Source: Pseudomonadota bacterium (lineage in GTDB: Bacteria; Pseudomonadota; Gammaproteobacteria; UBA1113). From it: a stretch of DNA of 32,031 bases. Below, piece by piece: positions 22,609-31,260 of the stretch. Where the stretch lies: assembly GCA_021781965.1 (NCBI GenBank), contig JAJXVU010000027.1, forward strand, positions 1-32,031, read 5' to 3'. Position 1 is the stretch's first letter, and the number at the start of each line of letters is the position of its first letter. The translations under genes were made by a program, and so were the position numbers. The notes beneath the pieces were generated by a model, which was not told the DNA's origin, made no database searches, and saw nothing but the letters and a program-made list of their open reading frames with translations.

Positions 22609-24648
22609 CTATTTTGAACGTATCAACAATATCCCGCCCTGCCATTGTTGATTAGAAACCGATTTAGGCGGCAATGCCGGCTTTAATATTAAACGACGCA
22701 TTAAAAGACCATCTAAGTCGCTGCTTAAATAAAGTGTCGGCGGCGGCATGTCATTTAAAGTAACCATTATACCGCCATAAGTCAGCGGATGGCGTGTGAT
22801 TTTTTCATAAGTCACGGCTCCATACCATAAGGGTAAAGGATCGTCTACAAAATCCATATTCGCTTGCCACAAACGCAATACCACCACTGTACCATTATTG
22901 TTTTCTAGACTATGCACGAAAACGGCTTCGGGTGCTTTACCTTGGTATAAGAGAGGGAATAAAGTTAAACGTTGATTATCACTGGAATTAGCCAAATGAT
23001 TCACAGCGTTGATCCAGACAGAACGAGGTAAGAGTGTCCAATTATTTTGCTGCATCGTGCTGATGATGTTTCCTAAATCATCCACCCATTGTACATTCAT
23101 CAATTCTCGCATATGGCCTAACCTATCTTTACGATAGATCAACGCTTCTGTACTGCTCTGCTGCCACCATTGCGTGGTAACGATTTCATGTGTAGGCCAA
23201 ACAGGAACATAAAGAAGCGTATCTTTCTTAAACGTTGTCGCTATTCTTATGCCGAAAAAGACAAGGAACGCAATCACTAAAATAGTATTGAATGTTTTTA
23301 ACGAAAATTGTGGCGCCGGTTGACAACGAAAAGATACCGTCACCAACATAGCAGCTGACCATCCTACAAGTAAGCCCCCCAACACATCGGTAAACCAATG
23401 TGCGCCTAAATATAACCGCGTAAATGCGATCACAGCAATGGCTGCAGCCGTTATACCGTGTATGAGTCTACGGTGATGAGAGGGTGATAAGCGCTCTAGT
23501 ACAACCGCATAAAATGCAAAGACCGCCATAGTAACAGTGGCATGGCCACTGGGAAATGAATTCCCTAACAATACTTCTTTTAGGCCTGTAGGTCGTGGTG
23601 AATGATAAATATATTTACTCACACCTACAAAACCAACGCTCATAAATAGTAGTGCTAACCAATGACAAGCCGTATACCATTGCTTACGCCATAATAACCA
23701 CACTACAGCTACTATTATAGTCGGACCTAATACCACTTTGTCGCCCATGCAGGTTAACACAATGGCTATTTTTTGTAGGCAAGGCATATACAAGTTACGG
23801 AAAAATTGATTAATAGGCAAATTCCAGTCGTATATTCCTGTTTGTGTTACTACCATTATCGTTAATACTAAAAATAGCAGTCCAGCAATGAAGATCCCCA
23901 CTAATAAGTTAAGCTGACTATGCCCCTCTCGTCTGCAAGGATCTTGTAATAAACGATACAAAGGATTGACTTTAGGGGTGTGTTTTATGGCTTCCCACAG
24001 TTTATCCATTAGCTGCGCTACCCAAGAAACTATTTTGAAAAATAAATTTTTTAAAAACCACGCACTTAAAAACAAGATTGCCAGTACACATAGTATTAAT
24101 AAAATAAAGCGTGTCGCTACTTCAGGCGGAAATTGCAAGGCCGCTAAGCCAATTAAAATACCGGGCAGTATATAAGCAGGTGCCCATAATATCGCTGAAG
24201 TTACATTAGAAAAGAAAAAACGCCAGGTATTCATGCCCATCATGCCTGCAATAACCGGCACCACTGGTCTAACGGGTGAAAAGCGTGCTAAAAAAACGCT
24301 CTTGCCACCATGGGCTGCAAAAAACTGTTCCCCTTTTAAGAGAAATTTAGGGTGTGTCCTAAACGGCCACATCTTTCGTATGCTGTCTTTAAAATAATAG
24401 CCTATCCGATAGCTCAAGCCATCACCTACAATTGCGCCCATGATGGCCACAATTAAAGTGGGCCAAGCGGGAAGAATCTCAACACCCACTAAAATACCCG
24501 CTGCAGCCATCATCAATGACCCAGGTACTAACAGACCTACAAAAGCCAATGATTCAATCAATGAGATAATAAAAACCAAGCTCAGACTGATCGCCATATG
24601 AGATTGTAACCAGCCTAAAAATGGCCTTAAGTGATCAAAAATTTCCAT
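22609..24648 (-). CDS. DedA-PAP2-LssY three-domain membrane protein
   Basis: The 679-residue inner-membrane protein joins three modules. Residues 1-200 are a DedA/VTT domain (E32, FVGLLVPGS, GDGLSYRIGYYF, RFSPVRPVVPVIAG), a family linked to lipid-carrier flipping. Residues about 245-435 are a PAP2 phosphatase with a complete active site: KYIYHSPRP (345-352), FPSGHA (365-370) and TRLYLGAHWFTD (410-421). The remainder, after one more membrane helix (about 452-470), is an LssY-C-like periplasmic or cytoplasmic domain. Such fusions occur in Legionella (LssY) and relatives. A role in recycling undecaprenyl-phosphate or dephosphorylating phosphatidylglycerophosphate is inferred. The gene follows lipA by 27 bp on the same strand, so it may be read from the lipBA transcript. 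Confidence 0.9.
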   Translation of the reverse strand: MEIFDHLRPFLGWLQSHMAISLSLVFIISLIESLAFVGLLVPGSLMMAAAGILVGVEILPAWPTLIVAIMGAIVGDGLSYRIGYYFKDSIRKMWPFRTHPKFLLKGEQFFAAHGGKSVFLARFSPVRPVVPVIAGMMGMNTWRFFFSNVTSAILWAPAYILPGILIGLAALQFPPEVATRFILLILCVLAILFLSAWFLKNLFFKIVSWVAQLMDKLWEAIKHTPKVNPLYRLLQDPCRREGHSQLNLLVGIFIAGLLFLVLTIMVVTQTGIYDWNLPINQFFRNLYMPCLQKIAIVLTCMGDKVVLGPTIIVAVVWLLWRKQWYTACHWLALLFMSVGFVGVSKYIYHSPRPTGLKEVLLGNSFPSGHATVTMAVFAFYAVVLERLSPSHHRRLIHGITAAAIAVIAFTRLYLGAHWFTDVLGGLLVGWSAAMLVTVSFRCQPAPQFSLKTFNTILVIAFLVFFGIRIATTFKKDTLLYVPVWPTHEIVTTQWWQQSSTEALIYRKDRLGHMRELMNVQWVDDLGNIISTMQQNNWTLLPRSVWINAVNHLANSSDNQRLTLFPLLYQGKAPEAVFVHSLENNNGTVVVLRLWQANMDFVDDPLPLWYGAVTYEKITRHPLTYGGIMVTLNDMPPPTLYLSSDLDGLLMRRLILKPALPPKSVSNQQWQGGILLIRSK

Positions 24649-24675
24649 GGATATACATCCTATCCTAGCACTAAA

Positions 24676-25638
24676 TTATTCACCAACATCCACACCCTTA
24701 GCTTGCAGATCGGCATGATAAGAAGAACGTACCAATGGCCCGCTGGCTACGTGCGTAAATCCTAATTGTTTCGCTAATTGCGCCAATTGCTTAAATTCGG
24801 CCGGAGGCACATAACGCATCACCGGCGAATGATAACGACTAGGCTGTAAGTATTGACCTATAGTTACCATATTAACATCATGTTGTCGCAAATCAGCTAA
24901 CACACTTTCAACTTCGGGTAATTCTTCACCTAATCCTAGCATAATCCCCGATTTTGTTAAAATATGCGGAAAACGTGCCTTAAATTGTTTTAAGAGTTGC
25001 AAAGAAAAAGCATAATCCGAACCCGGGCGTACTTGTTTATACAGACGAGGCACGGTTTCAATATTGTGGTTAAAGACATCGGGTGGCGCTTTGGATAGTT
25101 CATCCAACGCGACTTCCATGCGTCCACGAAAATCCGGAACTAAAGATTCTATGGTTATATCCGGACAACTGGCGCGTACGGCTTCATGACAAGCCACAAA
25201 ATGACTCGCACCACCATCGCGTAAATCATCACGATCGACGGAAGTAATAACGACATAACGCAACTGCATGGCGGCGATAGTGCGCGCTAAATTAGCGGGT
25301 TCTTCGGGATCCAGTGGATCAGGTCTGCCATGACCCACATCGCAAAAGGTGCAACGACGAGTACACTTGTCGCCCATAATCATAAAGGTGGCAGTACCAT
25401 GGCTAAAACATTCAGGTAAATTGGGGCAAGAAGCTTCCTCACACACGGTCACTAAACGATTTTCACGCAAGGTTTCTTTTAAACCGGTGACCACGGCAGA
25501 ATTGCGAGGTAATTTGATGCGGATCCAATCGGGTTTAGCTAAAGGCTCTGTGGTCATCTCCACCTTAATCGGCACGCGACGCATTTTAGCTTCGCCTTTT
25601 TGCTTGATGCTAGGGTCAGTTATAGATGGATTCGGCAT
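24676..25638 (-). CDS. lipA: Lipoyl synthase LipA
   Basis: The radical-SAM enzyme inserts two sulfurs into octanoyl groups on E2 and GcvH proteins to make lipoate. Numbered from the ATG at 25638 (GGTGA eight bases upstream), both iron-sulfur clusters are complete: auxiliary C66-C71-C77 in [13 protein letters not shown] and SAM-cluster C92-C96-C99 in CTRRCTFC. The C-terminal RSSYHA serine that ligates the auxiliary cluster is also present. The gene overlaps the end of lipB by 23 bp, which suggests translational coupling. An earlier ATG at 25653 is possible, but without a ribosome-binding site. Length is about 320 residues, as expected. Confidence 0.95.
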   Translation of the reverse strand: MPNPSITDPSIKQKGEAKMRRVPIKVEMTTEPLAKPDWIRIKLPRNSAVVTGLKETLRENRLVTVCEEASCPNLPECFSHGTATFMIMGDKCTRRCTFCDVGHGRPDPLDPEEPANLARTIAAMQLRYVVITSVDRDDLRDGGASHFVACHEAVRASCPDITIESLVPDFRGRMEVALDELSKAPPDVFNHNIETVPRLYKQVRPGSDYAFSLQLLKQFKARFPHILTKSGIMLGLGEELPEVESVLADLRQHDVNMVTIGQYLQPSRYHSPVMRYVPPAEFKQLAQLAKQLGFTHVASGPLVRSSYHADLQAKGVDVGE

Positions 25639-26263
25639 ATGTTTTATCACCATAACAAAATTGTTTTATATACGTTAATAAAGGCGCGGCCAAATTAAAT
25701 ATATTATCCACCTCGGCCCAATCACGCCATTGCGTCATTTGAATGTGCGCCAAGCCGCATGGATTAATACGCTTAAATGGGCTTAAATCCATATCCATAT
25801 TAAAGCTTAAGCCATGATAAGAGCACCCTTTTTTGACGCGCAAGCCTAAGGAAGCCATTTTCGCGTCATTCACATAAACGCCTGGAGCCTTGTCACGTCT
25901 AGCCGCTAGAATACCATAATCGGCCGATAAACGGATCACCGATTCTTCAATTGCGCAGACAAACTGGCGTATGGGTAATTGCAAACGGCGTATATCCAAC
26001 AAAAAATAGACGATTAATTGCCCAGGGCCGTGGTAGGTGACCTGCCCTCCGCGATCGACTTGCAACACGGGAATATCGCCTGTGTTTAGAATATGTTCAG
26101 GCTTGCCATTCTGGCCTTGAGTAAAAATAGGTGGATGTTCTAGCAGCCAAATTTCATCGGCACTGTTTTCATCACGATTTTCGGTATAATCCTTCATACG
26201 CTGCCAAATAGGCTCATAGTCATTCCGGCCTAAATAGCGGATATTTAAGGTAATAGCGCTCAC
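25616..26263 (-). CDS. lipB: Octanoyl-[acyl-carrier-protein] transferase LipB
   Basis: The 215-residue enzyme transfers octanoyl from acyl carrier protein to lipoyl domains, giving LipA its substrate. Key parts are visible: [31 protein letters not shown] (71-90), the catalytic K135 in [10 protein letters not shown] and C169 in RINPCGL, plus the [17 protein letters not shown] loop. Length equals E. coli LipB to within a few residues. The start is GTG at 26263 with GGGAG about ten bases upstream. It is first in lipB-lipA, overlapping lipA by 23 bp. Its own promoter is not evident in the short space after the higA terminator. Confidence 0.95.
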   Translation of the reverse strand: MSAITLNIRYLGRNDYEPIWQRMKDYTENRDENSADEIWLLEHPPIFTQGQNGKPEHILNTGDIPVLQVDRGGQVTYHGPGQLIVYFLLDIRRLQLPIRQFVCAIEESVIRLSADYGILAARRDKAPGVYVNDAKMASLGLRVKKGCSYHGLSFNMDMDLSPFKRINPCGLAHIQMTQWRDWAEVDNIFNLAAPLLTYIKQFCYGDKTYAESIYN

Positions 26264-26300
26264 AATCGCTGCTCTCCCACGTAAAAATGTAGGCTAATTG

Positions 26301-26333
26301 TAAAAAATTTTAGCCATTTTTGCAATGGGGCTA
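26301..26333 (-). terminator. Rho-independent terminator after higA
   Basis: On the minus strand TAGCCCCATT pairs with AATGGCTA (two-base bulge, AT-rich loop), followed by AAATTTTTT. It starts three bases past the higA stop codon and would separate higBA from lipB. Confidence 0.6.
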
Positions 26334-26335
26334 GT

Positions 26336-26617
26336 TTAAACAGCTATTTTCAGGCTAACGTGTAATCCTAAGCGATTTGCTAAGGTGATAAGCGTCCCTA
26401 TTCTGAAGTTTTCGATTTTTCCATTCAATAAGGCGTTTACTCTAGGTTGGGTAATACGCAACCTTCTAGCAGCCGCTTGTTGTGTGAGCTTTTCAGCTTT
26501 TATTTTTTCAGCTATATGGATTAGCAGTTGCGATCGCATTTTCAAATCGGCTATTTTTTCAGGATCATCTTCTAAAGCATCCCATACACTTTTAAATCTT
26601 GAATTGATTTTGGTCAT
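26336..26617 (-). CDS. higA: HigA-type antitoxin, XRE/HTH DNA-binding protein
   Basis: The 93-residue protein has a helix-turn-helix domain of the Cro/CI (HTH_37/XRE) type. The DNA-reading region is LTQQAAARRLRITQPRVNALLNGKIENFRIGTLITLANRLGL. It is expected to bind and neutralise the toxin encoded just upstream and to repress their common promoter. I start it at the ATG at 26617, with GGGAG seven bases upstream; a GTG directly before it is the alternative. The start lies inside the 3' end of the toxin gene (26-bp overlap), typical of coupled toxin-first pairs. A palindrome over the promoter at 26951-26970 is the likely operator. A terminator follows. Confidence 0.9.
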   Translation of the reverse strand: MTKINSRFKSVWDALEDDPEKIADLKMRSQLLIHIAEKIKAEKLTQQAAARRLRITQPRVNALLNGKIENFRIGTLITLANRLGLHVSLKIAV

Positions 26618-26945
26618 CACTCTTCTCCCATCTAATAATCTCTTTTAGCGCATTCTTAGCTACATCAAGGTCATGCTGCCTTGTTTTCTGCGTCTTTTTT
26701 GAAAAAGCATGAAGAACGTACACCACATTATTAAATTTAGTAACATAAATCGTTCTAAATTGGCCCTGCTGCTTCACTATAATTTCTCGGACATCCATGC
26801 CGATAGATGGCATAGGTTTCCACTCAACGGGATCAAGCCCTCTTTGTACCCTATCCAGCTGTTGCCCCGTTTCCCGCCTAGCAATATCAGGAAATTCCCT
26901 AATTGTCTCTAGGCTTTTCCCTAGAAACTCTATCTCTTTTATCAT
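26592..26945 (-). CDS. higB: HigB-like toxin (RelE superfamily, Gp49/DUF891)
   Basis: The 117-residue protein matches the phage Gp49-like HigB group: LGKSLETIREFPDIARRETGQQLDRVQRGLDPVEWKPMPSIGMDVREI, then FRTIYVTKFNNVVYVLHAFSKKTQKT. The conserved Arg, Lys and HxFxKKTxKT residues of these ribosome-dependent mRNA endonucleases are present. When not bound by HigA it would inhibit translation. The toxin-before-antitoxin order and overlap are typical of higBA. A near-consensus promoter (TAGACA, 17 bp, TATAAT) ends only four bases before the ATG, and there is no ribosome-binding site, so the toxin message appears leaderless. The N-terminus aligns well with the family, so the start is unlikely to be wrong. 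Confidence 0.9.
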   Translation of the reverse strand: MIKEIEFLGKSLETIREFPDIARRETGQQLDRVQRGLDPVEWKPMPSIGMDVREIIVKQQGQFRTIYVTKFNNVVYVLHAFSKKTQKTRQHDLDVAKNALKEIIRWEKSDDQNQFKI

Positions 26946-26949
26946 CTGA

Positions 26950-26978
26950 ATTATACACCTAAAAGTATAAAATGTCTA
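26950..26978 (-). promoter_or_regulatory. higBA promoter with overlapping palindromic operator
   Basis: On the minus strand the -35 TAGACA (26973-26978) and -10 TATAAT (26950-26955) are separated by 17 bp. TTATAC (26951-26956) and GTATAA (26965-26970) form an inverted repeat over the -10 and spacer, a likely HigA site. A second short palindrome CTAGC-ATTTA-GCTAG lies just upstream at 26976-26990. Confidence 0.7.
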
Positions 26979-27124
26979 GCATTTAGCTAGGGTCTTCACC
27001 GAACATTTTTGAATAAAATCATAACCTTACATGGCTACATCTTAAATGCATTATAACATGAAATAATATCTCTTTAAATAATTCAGGGTATATTTTGCTA
27101 ATATCTTACTTTACTCCCAAGCAC

Positions 27125-27153
27125 TTGCATTTTTTCTCATACCTAGGTACATT
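27125..27153 (+). promoter_or_regulatory. Candidate promoter for tRNA-Lys
   Basis: TTGCAT (27125-27130) and TACATT (27148-27153) are 17 bp apart, ending ten bases before the mature tRNA start. The match is moderate. Confidence 0.4.
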
Positions 27154-27162
27154 TGCACCCAC

Positions 27163-27235
<73 letters not shown>

Positions 27236-27268
27236 GTATATAAATCAAAAAGTTATGGCAATAAATTT

Positions 27269-27970
27269 ATGCATCCTGCAAATACGACAGAAAGCATCGA
27301 TGATCTTATCATTGCTACCAAAATTTTGGTAAACGAGAATGTTCTTGATGGTTTCGGTCATGTTTCGATTCGTGATCCAAACCAATCTGATCATTACTTC
27401 ATGACTTGCGACAATTTGGGTGGAGCTGATAGAGAAAGCTACATTGTTGAATTGGATTTAGACAGCAACCCATGCAATCCTAATAGTTCAAAGCTTTCCC
27501 TGGAGCGCTTTATTCATGGCGAAATTTATCGGGCGCGGCCAGATGTCAATGCCATTGTCCACACGCATTCTCCTGCTTTGATCCCTTTTGGCGTCAGTAA
27601 AACACCTTTGCAACCGCTTTATCATATGTGCGGATTTTTAGCTAAGGGCGTTCCTGTATTCGATATACAGCACAAGCATGGCATGACAAATATGCTGGTA
27701 CAAAACAACGAACTGGGACGCTCACTGGCTTCATCGCTAGCTAAAAGCGCTGTGGTACTAATGCGTGGTCATGGTGCAACGATTGTTGGTAGTTCTGTGA
27801 AGGAAGCTGTATATCGAGCAATTTACGTGACGATTAATGCCAATCTCCAGCCAATCGCAATGCAGCTTGGAGAGCCAAAATTCTTGGATTATGAAGAAGC
27901 CATTAAGGCGGATGAACTTCACCATGCCGTTTTGAATCGTCCTTGGGACTACTGGAAAAGCAGGCTTTAA
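27269..27970 (+). CDS. Class II aldolase/adducin-family protein
   Basis: The 233-residue protein belongs to the zinc-dependent class II aldolase/adducin fold. Signatures are GFGHVSIRDP, the metal-binding pair VHTHSP, EIYRARPDVNAIVHTHS, VVLMRGHGATIVG (third His) and the C-terminal EAVYRAIYVTINA helix. Relatives cleave sugar phosphates or act on small hydroxy acids; the substrate cannot be fixed from sequence. I start it at the ATG at 27269, because the longer open frame reaches into the tRNA. No good Shine-Dalgarno precedes this ATG. It may be read from the tRNA promoter. It has no functional neighbours, and its position right behind a tRNA gene raises the possibility of acquisition by transfer. 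Confidence 0.85.
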   Translation: MHPANTTESIDDLIIATKILVNENVLDGFGHVSIRDPNQSDHYFMTCDNLGGADRESYIVELDLDSNPCNPNSSKLSLERFIHGEIYRARPDVNAIVHTHSPALIPFGVSKTPLQPLYHMCGFLAKGVPVFDIQHKHGMTNMLVQNNELGRSLASSLAKSAVVLMRGHGATIVGSSVKEAVYRAIYVTINANLQPIAMQLGEPKFLDYEEAIKADELHHAVLNRPWDYWKSRL

Positions 27971-28089
27971 CAGTCTTTGCAGGTTTTATCGCTACAATTT
28001 ATGCAAAAAAACGGATTCTAACCGATACACTCAGCGCTAACCAATGCGCTGTTATCCTCGATCAAAGACCAGAGATTCAATAAAATAGC

Positions 28090-28158
28090 AGCATTTTTAT
28101 AAACCATCCACTCGCATGGTCATGCTCTCGTGCAATTTTGCTATAAAAATGCTATACT
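28090..28158 (+). promoter_or_regulatory. zapD upstream region: 12-bp inverted repeat and -10 box
   Basis: AGCATTTTTATA (28090-28101) and its exact complement (28142-28153) flank a 40-base loop. The right arm ends at a TATACT -10 box (28153-28158) about 32 bases before the zapD ATG. The -35 is poor (GTGCAA at 17 bp), so the promoter may need an activator. The rest of the 27971-28190 spacer shows nothing else recognisable. Confidence 0.45.
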
Positions 28159-28190
28159 TACAGCATGTATAAAAGGGAACTGAATACAAC

Positions 28191-28952
28191 ATGGCTGTAA
28201 ATTACATCTATTATGAACAACCTCTGAACGAATTGGTGCGTACTTGCCTTCGTTTGGAATATTTATCTGGTTTGTTAGATTACTATTTGGAGCCCCCCAA
28301 AGCGGGAGCGGCGCACGCTGCACTGGCTACTTTATTGGATATTTTGCAGATCTTAGACCGTCCTGACATTAAAACTAAGTTTATTGCTGAATTTCGTCGC
28401 TATGTAGAAAATTTTCAACAGTTTAAAGATAACCCAAATGTTAACAATCGGTCATTAAATCTAGCCTTAAATGAGCTGCATCACTTGATTGAATTATTAC
28501 AACCTAAATACGGCAAATTTGCCCATGAAGCACGAGAGCACTGCTTTATTAGCAATGTGCGACAATATTTTTTAACCCCTGGCGGCACTTGTAATGCCGA
28601 TCTACCGCAATATCACTATTGGCTTAATCTCTCTCCCGAAAAACAACAAACTTATCTAAAGTGCTGGCTAGCTGACTTGGAGGAACCTTATAAAGCAGTA
28701 AATTTACTCTTAAAATTGGCGCGTGATAGCACTAGAGAAAGCAAATTAGTCGCCGAAAATGGTTTTTATCAAAAGAATTTGCCGCCGGAACGTTTTTGTC
28801 CGTTGGTGCGTGTGGGTTTAGAGCGCAATAGTCTCGTTTACCCGGTCATGAGTTTGGGTCGCCATCGCCTAGTGATTCACTTTTACACCGCTTCTATAGA
28901 AAACAAACCACAACAAGCTAAGGAAAATATCTCTTTTATTTTGATGGATTGA
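28191..28952 (+). CDS. zapD: Cell division protein ZapD
   Basis: The 253-residue cytoplasmic protein cross-links and bundles FtsZ filaments at the division site. It aligns along its length with E. coli ZapD (YacF, 247 residues): YEQPLNELVRTCLRLEYL at the start, the helical middle with LPKYGKFAHE-like LLQPKYGKFAHEARE, LTPGGTCNADLPQYHYWLNL, ENGFYQKNLPPE and the final VRVGLERNSLVYPVMSLGRHRLVIHF beta-domain. Outside this window zapD often sits beside coaE or yacG; here it stands alone between the aldolase gene and the decarboxylase operon, so its usual context is lost. A weak AAGGGA lies 13 bases before the ATG. It converges on the decarboxylase gene, three bases apart. Confidence 0.92.
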   Translation: MAVNYIYYEQPLNELVRTCLRLEYLSGLLDYYLEPPKAGAAHAALATLLDILQILDRPDIKTKFIAEFRRYVENFQQFKDNPNVNNRSLNLALNELHHLIELLQPKYGKFAHEAREHCFISNVRQYFLTPGGTCNADLPQYHYWLNLSPEKQQTYLKCWLADLEEPYKAVNLLLKLARDSTRESKLVAENGFYQKNLPPERFCPLVRVGLERNSLVYPVMSLGRHRLVIHFYTASIENKPQQAKENISFILMD

Positions 28953-28955
28953 GAA

Positions 28956-31256
28956 TCACTCTTCTAAACAATAAAAATAGTAACTTCGCTTACTCCCCTC
29001 TTCATTTTCTACTATTTTTGCGCCATGGACTTCATTTTCAAATCCAGGAAAAGCGTTGTCGAAGCTTTCTAATAGCTTCAAAAAGTTTAAAATATTGCTG
29101 TGTTTTTGGGTAATGCGCTCACCAGGCATAATAATAGGAATCCCAGGAGGATATGGCGCTACCATGGTTAACACAACCTTATCTAATAATTCATCTATAG
29201 GCACACAATGCCAACGCTCAGAAATTAAGGCTTGATAAGCATCGTGAGGGGTTAATACCGGCTCAGGTAAAGTGTCATAGGCATTCATCAATAAAGTAGC
29301 TGCTTCTCGCTCCGTTAAAAACGCATGCATTTCTTTTGCTAAATCTTGCAAGGTCATTTTTTTATAACGTGTGGCATATTCCTGCACCAATGTGGGAAAC
29401 GCTTTTTTTAATGGTGCATTTTGATTAAATTGGTCTTTAAATTGTTCTAATTGCGTTAGCAAAGTTAAAGCCTTGCTTTTATTAACGCCTATAGAAAATA
29501 AAAACAACATACTATAAAAACCCGTTTTCTCATCTACCACACCATTTCGTATTAAATAACGGCTAACGATGGGCGCGGGAATCCCAAAATCTTGGGCGGT
29601 CGCGGTTTCATCGATGCCAGGGGTTAATACTGTAACCTTGATGGGATCTAAAAATAAATGATTTTCATCCATTTTTGGGAAACCATGCCAAGGTTTTTTG
29701 GCACTTAATTTCCATATGGAATCGCTGTGGGTTGGATCTTTTAAGAAATGATCGTCTTCGGCTAAGAATATACTGTCCACTTCATCGGGTTGCCATAGTG
29801 TAAATGCCCAGTTATTTGGGCCTTCATTTTTCGTATCGTATTGATTGACTTTATTAAATTCTAATCGAAAAGCTATGGCTATAGCCATAGCTTCAGACAT
29901 CAGTTGCATCCCAGAACGGCCTGCCATCATACGTGAAGAGACGTCCAATGAAGCAATAATGCCATATTGAGGCGAAGTCGAGGTGTGCATCATAAAGGAC
30001 TCATTAAAAATTTCACGTTCGATTGCACCCGTACCTTGTTTAAAATGGATCATTGACGCCTGTGAAAATGCAGCCAGTAGTTTATGTGTAGATTGTGTGC
30101 TAAACACTGTGGGTTGTTTTTCTAAGGCACTATCACTCATCGCAAATTTACCTTTGTAAAAAGGATGGAATTTTGCATAAGGAAACCAGGCTTCATCAAA
30201 ATGAATATAATTGATACCTGCGGCTAATAAATCTTGTCTGATATTATCCACGTTATAAACCAAACCATCATAGGTGCTATTGGTGATAACGGCTAGGCGC
30301 GGAACAACATCTTTATTGTCTATTAAGGGGTTGTCCATTATTTTTTGTCGCAAACTTTTCTGGCTAAATTCGCTTTTTGCTATACCACCAATAATACCAT
30401 ATGCATTGCGGCTAGGCTTAAAATAAATGGGAATCACATTCGCCATGGTCAGGGCATGTTGCAAAGATTTATGGCAATTTCTATCGATGACAGCTACATC
30501 ATGACCTCTAGCAATAGCCATAAAAACAATTTTATTGGACGTTGAAGTTCCATTGGTCACAAAAAAAGTTTCATCGGCACCAAAGACTTGTGCTGCATAA
30601 GCTTCTGCATCACCCACTACACCGCTGTGTTCCAGCAATGATCCCAGTTCAGGTACTGAAATCGATAAATCGCTTCTAAACGCGTTTTCGCCATAAAAAT
30701 CGTAAAACAATCGCCCCGTAGGAGATTTTAAAAATGCGACCCCACCCATATGCCCAGGCGTGTGCCAAGCATATTTATATTCTAATGTGTATTTCACTAA
30801 AGCCTTAAAAAAAGGCGGTAATAAACGTGCTAAATATTTAAATACCTGCTGGTGTATACGTCCTGCTAAAAATGCAGGCGTGTCATCATAGCGCCAAATA
30901 ATGCATTCGCATTCTTTTAAGATGTTCGCATTTAAGAAATTAAGATGTAAAGTGTTAGTTAAAATATTAATAGGAATTTCCGCATTAATATCGCGGATCC
31001 GTTCTATAAAATCGACCATATCCTGCTCTTGAGTATCTTCAGGAAAGCATTCTAAATTAACGATAATACCGCCTAAGTCTCGTTTGGCTTTGAGTAGTGC
31101 CAATACATCATTTGGTTCTTCATAATGTAAAACAGCTAATCCTTCATTCTCAAAGGCTTGCATTAATTCAGGGCTAGCATAGGCTAGGCCGCGGTGCGCT
31201 AGATTGGCTACATCAAGCAGAACAATAGGAAACAGTTTTAAATTAACATTTATCAT
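28956..31256 (-). CDS. Orn/Lys/Arg decarboxylase, PLP-dependent, acid-resistance type
   Basis: The 766-residue enzyme decarboxylates a basic amino acid and uses up a cytoplasmic proton. An N-terminal wing domain (about 1-145) leads to the fold-type I PLP domain with the NGTSTSNK phosphate site (235-242), D354 in HFDEAWF and the PLP-binding K392 in STHKLLAAFSQAS. The C-terminal domain holds PYPPGIPIIMPGE. Length is nearer to arginine decarboxylase AdiA (755) than to lysine decarboxylase CadA (715). However, the STHKLLAAFSQASMIH and FMMHTSTSPQYGI segments are closer to CadA, so I leave the substrate open between arginine and lysine. The antiporter gene lies four bases upstream, in cadBA-like order. 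The AAGGT ribosome-binding site overlaps the antiporter's stop codon, implying coupled translation. Confidence 0.9.
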   Translation of the reverse strand: MINVNLKLFPIVLLDVANLAHRGLAYASPELMQAFENEGLAVLHYEEPNDVLALLKAKRDLGGIIVNLECFPEDTQEQDMVDFIERIRDINAEIPINILTNTLHLNFLNANILKECECIIWRYDDTPAFLAGRIHQQVFKYLARLLPPFFKALVKYTLEYKYAWHTPGHMGGVAFLKSPTGRLFYDFYGENAFRSDLSISVPELGSLLEHSGVVGDAEAYAAQVFGADETFFVTNGTSTSNKIVFMAIARGHDVAVIDRNCHKSLQHALTMANVIPIYFKPSRNAYGIIGGIAKSEFSQKSLRQKIMDNPLIDNKDVVPRLAVITNSTYDGLVYNVDNIRQDLLAAGINYIHFDEAWFPYAKFHPFYKGKFAMSDSALEKQPTVFSTQSTHKLLAAFSQASMIHFKQGTGAIEREIFNESFMMHTSTSPQYGIIASLDVSSRMMAGRSGMQLMSEAMAIAIAFRLEFNKVNQYDTKNEGPNNWAFTLWQPDEVDSIFLAEDDHFLKDPTHSDSIWKLSAKKPWHGFPKMDENHLFLDPIKVTVLTPGIDETATAQDFGIPAPIVSRYLIRNGVVDEKTGFYSMLFLFSIGVNKSKALTLLTQLEQFKDQFNQNAPLKKAFPTLVQEYATRYKKMTLQDLAKEMHAFLTEREAATLLMNAYDTLPEPVLTPHDAYQALISERWHCVPIDELLDKVVLTMVAPYPPGIPIIMPGERITQKHSNILNFLKLLESFDNAFPGFENEVHGAKIVENEEGSKRSYYFYCLEE

Positions 31257-31260
31257 GAGG

